Shown here piece by piece: positions 16,294 through 21,966 of a stretch of 21,966 nt of DNA (position 1 is the first letter of the stretch; each line of letters begins with the position of its first letter). The stretch comes from Galbibacter sp035306585 (GTDB lineage Bacteria; Bacteroidota; Bacteroidia; Flavobacteriales; Flavobacteriaceae). The notes beneath the pieces were generated by a model. It saw nothing but the letters and a program-made list of their open reading frames with translations, was not told where the DNA came from and made no database searches. The DNA is taken from NCBI RefSeq assembly GCF_035306585.1, contig NZ_DATGNU010000095.1:1-21966 (forward strand), read 5' to 3'. Made by a program: the position numbers and the translations under genes.

Positions 16294-19200
16294 TTAACTA
16301 GCTTGATAAGTTGTTCTAAGTTTCTTTTTACCAGACCACATGGCGTAGATGGCAGGGATGATATATAAAGTTAGCATCAAAGAGAACATGGTTCCTCCGA
16401 TAATCACCACTCCCATACCAATTCTACTAGTGGATGCTGCTCCTAGTGATAATGCGATAGGCATCGCTCCTAGAGCAATGGTTAAACTCGTCATTAAAAT
16501 TGGTCTTAAACGTGAAACGGCTGCTTTGTGAATTGCTTCTTCTTTCGGCATGCCTTCTTCCCTGAGCTGATTGGCAAATTCAACGATTAAAATTCCGTTT
16601 TTAGTCACTAGACCAATGAGCATTATAGTTCCAATTTGACTAAATATGTTCCAGCTCTGGCCAAACAGCCACAATGAAAATAATGCTCCCGCTACGGCCA
16701 TTGGAACCGTCAAAATAATTATAAAAGGATCGATAAAGCTCTCAAATTGTGCTGATAGAATCAAGAATATAAGTAGTAATGCCAAGCAAAACGCGTATAG
16801 GGTATTAGAGCTACTCTCAACGAAGTCTCTTGATTCTCCACCTAAATCGGTGGTAAAAGATTCATCGAGTACCCTTTCTTTAATTTCGTTCATAGCGGCA
16901 ATCCCATCTCCTATACTTTGTCCGTTTGCCAAGTTGGCCGAAACTGTCGCAGACATATAGCGATTGTTGTGGAAGAGCTGAGGTGGACTACTAAATTCCG
17001 TGGTAGTTACTAGGTTGTCCAGTTGGATAAGCTGCCCTTGATTGTTCTTGACATAAATTGAGGTGAGATCCGTTGGAGTTTGCCGATCGGCCTTATCGAA
17101 TTGACCGATTACTTGGTATTGTTTACCATTTCTAATAAAGTAACCAAAACGTTGTCCACTTAAGGATAGCTGCAGCGTTTCCGCTACGTCTTTTACGCTC
17201 ACCCCTACACTTTCTGCCTTTTCTCTGTTAATGCTTACGTAAAGTTCGGGTTTGTCAAATTTTAAGTTAACATCGACATAGGAGAAGGCTGGATGATTTT
17301 CTGCCTCCTTCATAAAGAGTGGTATTTTTTCTTCTAATTTTTCAAAATTTGGTGCTTGTATAATATACTGAATAGGTGGACCGCCACGTCTATTCACGGC
17401 AATTGTAGGTGTTTGTGATACGCTGACCTTTGCTCCGTGATATTTCTTGGTCCAGTTGCTTAAATCCGTAGCGATTTCATCTTGGGAACGTTCTCGAAGA
17501 TGCGGTTCAACTAAGGCTATATTTGCTCTTCCACTATTGACCGAAGAAGTACCAAAGCTAGGGGAGGTAAGGATTAAACTTACTTTTTTCTCTGGAACCG
17601 AATCGTTGATAAGGTTGGTGATATCAGTCATATACCGATCCATGTACTCATAAGAGGAGCCTTCTGGAGCTGTAACATTTAAACTTACATAACTTCTATC
17701 TTCGTAGGGTGCAGTTTCTTTCTTTAACAAAGTATAAAACAACCCAATCATGATGATGCATAAAAATAATATTGGGAAACTGAGCCACTTGCGTTTCATG
17801 AAATTTCCCAAGGAGGAGGCATAGCTGTTATTCATGTTTACAAAATAACGTTCAGTTACCATGTAAAACTTGGAATGTTTTTGCTTTCCGGTTTTGATCA
17901 TGTATGCATTTAGCATAGGGGTTAATGTAAGGGAAACGAAAGCCGATACCATTACCGCTGATGCGATTACTACTCCGAACTCTCTAAATAAGCGTCCTAC
18001 AAACCCCTCTAAGAAGATCACAGGGAGGAATACCGCTGCCAAGGTGACCGAAATGGAGATCACGGCAAAAAAGATTTCTTTAGCTCCTTGAATTGCGGCA
18101 TCGATAGGTTTGAGTCCTTCTTCTATTTTTTTATAGATGTTTTCAGTAACTACAATACCATCGTCCACTACAAGTCCAGTGGCTAGAACAATAGCTAGTA
18201 ATGTTAATACGTTAATCGAGTAGCCGAGCATCCACATGATAAAAAATGTAGCAATCAAGGATACTGGGATATCAATAAGTGGACGTAATGCCATTGACCA
18301 ATTCCTAAAGAAAATAAAAATCACAAGGATCACTAGCACAATGGAGATCATTAATGTTTCGACAACCTCGCTTACTGCCTTGCGGACAAAGGCGGTGTCA
18401 TCAATTACAACATTTAAGGTATAGCCCTGTGGTAAATCTTTTTTTAATTGTTCAAACTCTTGATAGAATTCATCGGCTATATCAAGGTAATTGGTTCCAG
18501 GCTGGGGGACAATTGCAATGGCAACCATGGGTTGACCCGAATCGCTCATTTTGGTCTCCATGTTTTCTCCCTCTAGGGAGGCTTCTCCAACATCGCTCAA
18601 CCGAACAATCGTACCGTTTTTAGCGAGAATGATAATATTGTTAAATTCTTCTTCAGAATCTAAATTTCCAATGGTTTTGACCGTTAATTCTGTGTTCTGA
18701 CCTGTTAATTTACCAGAGGGTAATTCCACATTTTGTGCCATAAGTGCAGCCTTAACATCTGCCACTGTGGCTCCATAGGAAGCCAGTTTCATGGGGTCGA
18801 TCCAAAGACGCATCGCATAGCGCCGCTGCCCCCATATTTGGACACTACTAACTCCTGAAATGGTTTCTATTCGCTGAGCAATCACGTTTTCGGCATAATC
18901 CGAAAGTTCCAAAATATTTTTGGTGTCACTTTGAATGGTCATTGCGATAATACGCCTTGCATCAGCATCAGCCTTGGATACCACAGGAGGTGCGTCGATA
19001 TCCTCAGGTAATCTTCTTATAGCTTGGGACACTTTATCTCTTACATCATTGGCTGCTTCTTCGAGATCTTTTCCAAGTTCAAATTCGATATTAATTCGAC
19101 TAGCCCCTTGAATACTCGAAGAACTAATGTTTCGAATTCCATCAATAGAGTTTATGGATTTCTCTAGAGGTTCCGTAATTTGAGATTCTATAATATCAGC

Positions 19201-19365
19201 ATTGGCTCCTGTGTAGTTTGTTCGTACTGAAACTTGTGCAGGGTCAATGGATGGAAATTCTCTTACGCCAAGGAATAGGTACCCTATTATCCCGAAAAGA
19301 ATAATAAAGATATTCATTACAATTGTAAGCACCGGGCGCTTTATACTTATAGTAGACAAGTTCAT
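16294..19365 (-). CDS. RND efflux pump, AcrB-like (HAE1-type) inner-membrane transporter
   Basis: A 1023-residue proton-driven exporter with the duplicated 6+6 helix plan and two large periplasmic porter/docking loops (about 32-335 and 540-845). The proton relay is intact: Asp401-Asp402 in GLVVDDGIVVTEN and Lys922 in GLVTKNGILIVEF, equivalent to Asp407, Asp408 and Lys940 of AcrB. The N-terminus NLSTISIKRPVLTIVMNIF is typical of the HAE group. It takes substrates from the periplasm or inner membrane and passes them to the TolC-like channel through the adaptor; the genes lie 12 bases after the adaptor and 10 bases before the channel. Drug, bile-salt, dye or metabolite export are all possible; the sequence does not fix the substrate. 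Full length. Confidence 0.93.
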   Translation of the reverse strand: MNLSTISIKRPVLTIVMNIFIILFGIIGYLFLGVREFPSIDPAQVSVRTNYTGANADIIESQITEPLEKSINSIDGIRNISSSSIQGASRINIEFELGKDLEEAANDVRDKVSQAIRRLPEDIDAPPVVSKADADARRIIAMTIQSDTKNILELSDYAENVIAQRIETISGVSSVQIWGQRRYAMRLWIDPMKLASYGATVADVKAALMAQNVELPSGKLTGQNTELTVKTIGNLDSEEEFNNIIILAKNGTIVRLSDVGEASLEGENMETKMSDSGQPMVAIAIVPQPGTNYLDIADEFYQEFEQLKKDLPQGYTLNVVIDDTAFVRKAVSEVVETLMISIVLVILVIFIFFRNWSMALRPLIDIPVSLIATFFIMWMLGYSINVLTLLAIVLATGLVVDDGIVVTENIYKKIEEGLKPIDAAIQGAKEIFFAVISISVTLAAVFLPVIFLEGFVGRLFREFGVVIASAVMVSAFVSLTLTPMLNAYMIKTGKQKHSKFYMVTERYFVNMNNSYASSLGNFMKRKWLSFPILFLCIIMIGLFYTLLKKETAPYEDRSYVSLNVTAPEGSSYEYMDRYMTDITNLINDSVPEKKVSLILTSPSFGTSSVNSGRANIALVEPHLRERSQDEIATDLSNWTKKYHGAKVSVSQTPTIAVNRRGGPPIQYIIQAPNFEKLEEKIPLFMKEAENHPAFSYVDVNLKFDKPELYVSINREKAESVGVSVKDVAETLQLSLSGQRFGYFIRNGKQYQVIGQFDKADRQTPTDLTSIYVKNNQGQLIQLDNLVTTTEFSSPPQLFHNNRYMSATVSANLANGQSIGDGIAAMNEIKERVLDESFTTDLGGESRDFVESSSNTLYAFCLALLLIFLILSAQFESFIDPFIIILTVPMAVAGALFSLWLFGQSWNIFSQIGTIMLIGLVTKNGILIVEFANQLREEGMPKEEAIHKAAVSRLRPILMTSLTIALGAMPIALSLGAASTSRIGMGVVIIGGTMFSLMLTLYIIPAIYAMWSGKKKLRTTYQAS

Positions 19366-19377
19366 CTTTAAAGTTGC

Positions 19378-20445
19378 TTAAGAAGGGTTTTTTAAACGTA
19401 ACTTCACAGGTGTTCCATTCTCTAAAGCCATAACACCATAGGTCAAAATAGTGTCACCGGGTTTTAAGCCCGATAGCACACGGACCATATTGCTAGTTCT
19501 CGCTCCTGTTTGAACTTCTCGTTCTATAGCCTTTCCGTCGTTGTAAACAAATATTTTCTTCCCGTTCTGTATCGGTATTAAGGACTCAGATGGGACCATT
19601 AGTGCATCCGTAATAATCTCCAGAGGGAGCGCAATGTTTACAAACATTCCAGGGTAAAGCGTTTGGTCTTCATTATCTGTATAACCCCTCATTTTTAGCG
19701 TACGAGTTTGCAGGTCAAGTTTAGGTTCTATAGCGTAGATCTTAGCTTGATATACTTTTTGGGTATTTGAGGAAGTGAAATCAAAAACATCCTCAATTTT
19801 AACTCTCGAGGCGTACTTTTCTGGAATTGAAAAGGTGAGTTTTAACTGATCGGTATTCACTAAATTGGCAATGACATCATTTGAAGTGAGGTATTCTCCA
19901 ACAGAGATATTCCTAAGACCGATAGTACCTGCGAAGGGTGCGTATATGCTAGTTTTTTGTAATTGTGCTTCAATGAGTTCAGTCTCCGCTTTAGCAGAAA
20001 AATAGTCAGCACTGGCCAAGTCATATTCCTCTTGACTAATCGCTTGCTTATCTAGTAGTAATGCTGCTCGTCGTTCATTTTCTTGAGCTAATTTTTGTGC
20101 CGTGGTCGCTTTAGATAGTCTTGCTCTGAGTTCAATATCATTAATTTTCACTAAAAGTTGCCCTTTGGTTACTTTGCTACCTTCCTTAAAGTTTATGCGT
20201 TCCACCAGTCCAGGAACCTCACTGCGAATAGCAATTTGTTCATTAGCCTCCAGTGTACCCGAGAGTGAAAGGTCTTCTTCAAACTGAGTTGGAAGTAAAA
20301 CCATTCCTTCTATTGTTGGAATATTTTTGCTTTGAGCACTGCTCTTGATCGCTTGTTTTGATTGCTGATTACTGGTAATTCGGTATGCGACAAGTCCACC
20401 TATACCTATGATTAGTAACAGGTATATAATGTATTTCATTTTCAT
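19378..20445 (-). CDS. RND periplasmic adaptor (membrane fusion protein)
   Basis: A 355-residue adaptor. One N-terminal membrane anchor (about 4-23) without a lipidation Cys, then the first half of a lipoyl-like domain (IAIRSEVPGLVERINFKEG, about 65-85), a helical hairpin (about 98-160, with ATTAQKLAQENERRAALLLD), the second lipoyl half (SIYAPFAGTIGLRNISVGEY), a beta-barrel and a membrane-proximal domain ending near LKPGDTILTYGV. It joins the pump to the TolC-like channel and is the first gene of this minus-strand operon. Two close Met codons (20445 and 20439) could start it. Upstream is a near-perfect palindrome that may be the operator. No regulator gene is adjacent; the upstream neighbour is divergent dps. 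Confidence 0.92.
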   Translation of the reverse strand: MKMKYIIYLLLIIGIGGLVAYRITSNQQSKQAIKSSAQSKNIPTIEGMVLLPTQFEEDLSLSGTLEANEQIAIRSEVPGLVERINFKEGSKVTKGQLLVKINDIELRARLSKATTAQKLAQENERRAALLLDKQAISQEEYDLASADYFSAKAETELIEAQLQKTSIYAPFAGTIGLRNISVGEYLTSNDVIANLVNTDQLKLTFSIPEKYASRVKIEDVFDFTSSNTQKVYQAKIYAIEPKLDLQTRTLKMRGYTDNEDQTLYPGMFVNIALPLEIITDALMVPSESLIPIQNGKKIFVYNDGKAIEREVQTGARTSNMVRVLSGLKPGDTILTYGVMALENGTPVKLRLKNPS

Positions 20446-20545
20446 AGTAGTTATTAGGAATTGCTTCTTAATTTAGATTCGTATAGTGTCGGGTATTCGG
20501 AAGACCAAAAAGAAGGGAAATTTAGTAAGATTGCAAGTTAAAGTA

Positions 20546-20567
20546 TGTTAAAGTTTAAAGTTTAACA
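20546..20567. promoter_or_regulatory. Palindromic operator candidate upstream of RND operon
   Basis: TGTTAAA, an eight-base spacer GTTTAAAG and TTTAACA form a 22-bp inverted repeat with 20 of 22 positions symmetric. The centre is about 111 bases before the adaptor start. A weak -7 candidate on the minus strand (TAAATTTC at 20517-20524) would put the palindrome across the -33 region, fitting repression by a dimeric regulator such as TetR or MarR type. A direct repeat GTTAAAGT at 20537 and 20547 (10-bp spacing) overlaps one edge. The rest of the 274-bp gap to dps is AT-rich without a coding ORF. Confidence 0.5.
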
Positions 20568-20680
20568 CAGTTTTTGAGGCCATAGCATCGTTTTTATGAA
20601 GAAGGTTACGGTATAATTATAATTTATGTTTATATAATTTTCTAATATCGATAATAATCGTTTATAGTAAACTATCGTGC

Positions 20681-20688
20681 TACCTTAG
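20681..20688 (+). promoter_or_regulatory. Candidate -7 box of dps
   Basis: TACCTTAG is one mismatch from TAnnTTTG and would start transcription about 25 bases before the dps ATG. The -33 region shows TTTA rather than TTG. An inverted repeat CGAT-AATA-ATCG (20649-20660) lies just upstream and might bind a regulator. Confidence 0.35.
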
Positions 20689-20719
20689 CATTGAATTTAA
20701 AAACTAAATAGAACGAATT

Positions 20720-21199
20720 ATGAAATTAGCTGCAATTAGTAAAATAGGACTGGAAAAAAACGATTCAGAAAAGGTAGCAGAAAAACTTAATGAGTTACTT
20801 TCTAATTATCAGATTTTTTACATGAACGTCAGAGGTTTTCATTGGAATATTAAAGGAAGTGATTTCTTTGTATATCATGAGAAGTTTGAAGAACTCTACA
20901 ATGATTCTCTTCATAATATTGACGAAATTGCCGAACGTATCTTAACCCTTGGGTTGGTGCCGTTGCACTCCTTTAGCGCCTATAAGAAAGTCTCGAGTAT
21001 CTCTGAGGTAGAGCATGTGGTGGATAGTAAAGAATCGCTTAAGATTATTTTAGAGGGGCTTAAACAGCTTTTGATTATTGAACGTGAAATTTTAATGTTG
21101 TCTTCCTCTATTGGAGATGAAGGTACGGTATCTCTAATGAGTGAATATATCTCTGAACAAGAGAAGCTGGTTTGGATGTTCTCGGCTTCGCTGAAATAA
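20720..21199 (+). CDS. dps: Dps-family ferritin-like DNA-protection protein
   Basis: A 159-residue four-helix-bundle protein of normal Dps length. The inter-subunit ferroxidase residues are all there: His41 (FHWNIKG), His53 and Glu57 (VYHEKFEELY) from one subunit side and Asp68 and Glu72 (NIDEIAER) from the other, with the family hallmarks FHWN and DEIAERI. Glu57 replaces the Asp common at that place. The protein should assemble as a dodecamer, oxidise ferrous iron with hydrogen peroxide and store the ferric core, protecting DNA from Fenton damage. No long basic N-terminal tail is seen, so direct DNA binding is uncertain. It is divergent from the efflux operon and 50 bases ahead of the thioesterase gene, with which it might share a transcript. 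Confidence 0.92.
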   Translation: MKLAAISKIGLEKNDSEKVAEKLNELLSNYQIFYMNVRGFHWNIKGSDFFVYHEKFEELYNDSLHNIDEIAERILTLGLVPLHSFSAYKKVSSISEVEHVVDSKESLKIILEGLKQLLIIEREILMLSSSIGDEGTVSLMSEYISEQEKLVWMFSASLK

Positions 21200-21249
21200 T
21201 CACTACCTTTTAAGAGGACACACTTTGATATGAACAAAAATTAGCGTAT

Positions 21250-21663
21250 ATGAGATTTCATACAAGAAAATGGGTAAAACCCGAAGATTTAAATGCTAAC
21301 GGAACCTTGTTTGGAGGGAAATTATTGGCTTGGATTGATGAAGAGGCCGCCTTATACAGTATTATTCAACTAGAGAATAATTTTGTGGTGACTAAGTATA
21401 TTTCTGAAATTAACTTTGTTTCTTCGGCTAAGCAAGGGGACATTGTTGAGATTGGTATTGATGTAGTTAAATTTGGTAAATCTTCCATAACCTTATGTTG
21501 TGAAGTTCGAAATAAAATGACGCGTCAAACCATCATTACTATTGATAAAATTATTATGGTAAATTTGGATAAAGATGGCAAACCCGCCCCGCATCATAAA
21601 AAAGAAATTGAGTATGTGCATGATCGATTAAAACAATCAAAAAATACGAATGCTAAAAATTAA
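21250..21663 (+). CDS. Hotdog-fold acyl-CoA thioesterase
   Basis: A 137-residue single hotdog domain of the YciA/BFIT-like acyl-CoA hydrolase group. The conserved helix start is visible: Asn17-Gly-Thr-Leu-Phe-Gly-Gly-Lys (NGTLFGGK) followed by LLAWIDEEAA with Asp30 as the likely catalytic acid, and the central strand (FVVTKYISEINFVSSAKQGD) that frames the CoA pocket. It is cytosolic and should hydrolyse fatty acyl-CoA thioesters to free acid and CoA; chain length cannot be read from the sequence. The C-terminal 25 residues are charged and probably disordered. The ATG is the first good start after the dps gene, and a terminator follows the stop. Confidence 0.87.
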   Translation: MRFHTRKWVKPEDLNANGTLFGGKLLAWIDEEAALYSIIQLENNFVVTKYISEINFVSSAKQGDIVEIGIDVVKFGKSSITLCCEVRNKMTRQTIITIDKIIMVNLDKDGKPAPHHKKEIEYVHDRLKQSKNTNAKN

Positions 21664-21688
21664 AGGTGGACGCTAAGTGTGACCTATG

Positions 21689-21713
21689 ATCACTGCTTTG
21701 ATAGTGGTTTTTT
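21689..21713 (+). terminator. Intrinsic terminator after thioesterase gene
   Basis: ATCACT (21689-21694) pairs with AGTGGT (21703-21708), one G-T wobble, around an eight-base loop and leads into six T residues (21708-21713). It lies 25 bases after the stop codon. Confidence 0.6.
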
Positions 21714-21720
21714 ATTACCT

Positions 21721-21760
21721 AAAAAAACAAAAACTTTTCAAGAAATTGAAAAGTTTTTGT
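21721..21760 (-). terminator. Strong hairpin terminator of first tRNA-Val
   Basis: ACAAAAACTTTTCAA (21727-21741), tetraloop GAAA and TTGAAAAGTTTTTGT (21746-21760) form a perfect 15-bp stem. On the minus strand a run of T follows (complement of A at 21721-21726). It starts 2 bases beyond the tRNA CCA end, so it stops tRNA transcription and may also serve convergent transcripts from the left. Confidence 0.8.
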
Positions 21761-21762
21761 GT

Positions 21763-21840
21763 TGGTGGGCGATACTGGATTCGAACCAGTGACCCCCTGC
21801 TTGTAAGGCAGGTGCTCTGAACCAGCTGAGCTAATCGCCC
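21763..21840 (-). tRNA. tRNA-Val (anticodon TAC), CCA encoded
   Basis: On the minus strand: acceptor GGGCGAT pairs with ATCGCCC; D-arm GCTC/GAGC; anticodon stem CCTGC/GCAGG with loop CTTACAA giving anticodon TAC (valine); T-loop TTCGAAT with stem ACTGG/CCAGT; discriminator A followed by encoded CCA (21763-21765). A complete cloverleaf of 75 bases plus CCA. Confidence 0.95.
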
Positions 21841-21854
21841 GATCAATATTTTTA

Positions 21855-21881
21855 TAAAAAAAGACTCCCGCTTGGAAGTCT
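21855..21881 (-). terminator. Terminator between the two tRNA-Val genes
   Basis: On the minus strand AGACTTCC and GGGAGTCT pair (8 bp, one wobble) around loop AAGC and lead into a run of T (complement of A at 21856-21862). It lies 9 bases after the second tRNA, so the two tRNA genes are probably separate transcription units. Confidence 0.7.
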
Positions 21882-21890
21882 GAAAGGTTG

Positions 21891-21965
21891 TGGGCGATAC
21901 TGGATTCGAACCAGTGACCCCCTGCTTGTAAGGCAGGTGCTCTGAACCAACTGAGCTAATCGCCC
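21891..21965 (-). tRNA. tRNA-Val (anticodon TAC), second copy
   Basis: Same cloverleaf and anticodon as the copy 125 bases to the left, with a single difference inside the tRNA (A at 21950 where the first copy has G at 21825, in the D-loop). After discriminator A the next three bases read CAA on the minus strand, so CCA is not encoded. The gene is complete; the window ends one base beyond its 5' end. Confidence 0.93.
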
Positions 21966-21966
21966 T

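Noticed and set aside
16349..18623. Several plus-strand ORFs opposite the RND pump gene
   Set aside because: They are antisense shadows of a long conserved coding sequence and have no family features.
20612..20621. PerR box upstream of dps
   Set aside because: TATAATTATA is a perfect short palindrome, but it does not match the 7-1-7 PerR consensus when extended, so I list it only as an unassigned repeat.
21232..21246. Four-codon ORF ATGAACAAAAATTAG between dps and the thioesterase gene
   Set aside because: Too short to judge, with no repeat of regulatory codons that would suggest a leader peptide.
1..21966. CRISPR array, insertion sequence or rRNA
   Set aside because: No regularly spaced repeats, transposase-like ORF or rRNA-like segment was found on either strand.

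Overview
The window looks like a chromosome segment of a low-GC marine-type Bacteroidota bacterium, most likely Flavobacteriaceae. This rests on protein style (TamB plus the lipoprotein TamL, a DUF5009 membrane protein, M28 lipoprotein), the absence of Shine-Dalgarno sites, and several promoter candidates of the Bacteroidota type (TTG, about 19 bases, TAnnTTTG). No species can be named from the sequence.

Bases 1 to about 3012 are the right end of an integrated phage or related element. They hold the C-terminal part of an SGNH hydrolase, then a packed lysis cassette on the plus strand (holin-like membrane protein, M15 peptidase endolysin, spanin-like membrane-anchored protein). A reversed, AT-rich gene follows for a two-helix membrane protein whose N-terminus resembles the putative abortive-infection family PutAbiC. 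The element stops at the 3' half of a tRNA-His gene (2966-3012) followed by a tRNA-type terminator. This is the expected scar of integration into tRNA-His; the intact tRNA and the integrase should lie to the left, outside the window.

From 3025 onward the content is core chromosome. A minus-strand M28 metallopeptidase lipoprotein is divergent from tamB-tamL, the inner-membrane/periplasm-spanning protein and BamA-like outer-membrane partner of the translocation and assembly module. Next is a plus-strand operon: an unannotated 51-residue ORF whose stop overlaps the next start (ATGA), a DUF5009/heparan-glucosaminide acetyltransferase-like membrane protein, and a secreted GH20-type hexosaminidase. 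The last two could form an acetylate-then-cleave pair for amino sugars (inference).

Convergent with it is a complete minus-strand tripartite RND efflux operon: periplasmic adaptor, then AcrB-like pump, then TolC-like channel. A 22-bp near-perfect palindrome sits upstream and no regulator gene is linked. Divergent from this operon are dps (ferritin-like DNA protection) and a hotdog acyl-CoA thioesterase. The window closes with two nearly identical tRNA-Val(UAC) genes on the minus strand, each with its own terminator. No CRISPR array, insertion sequence or rRNA was seen.
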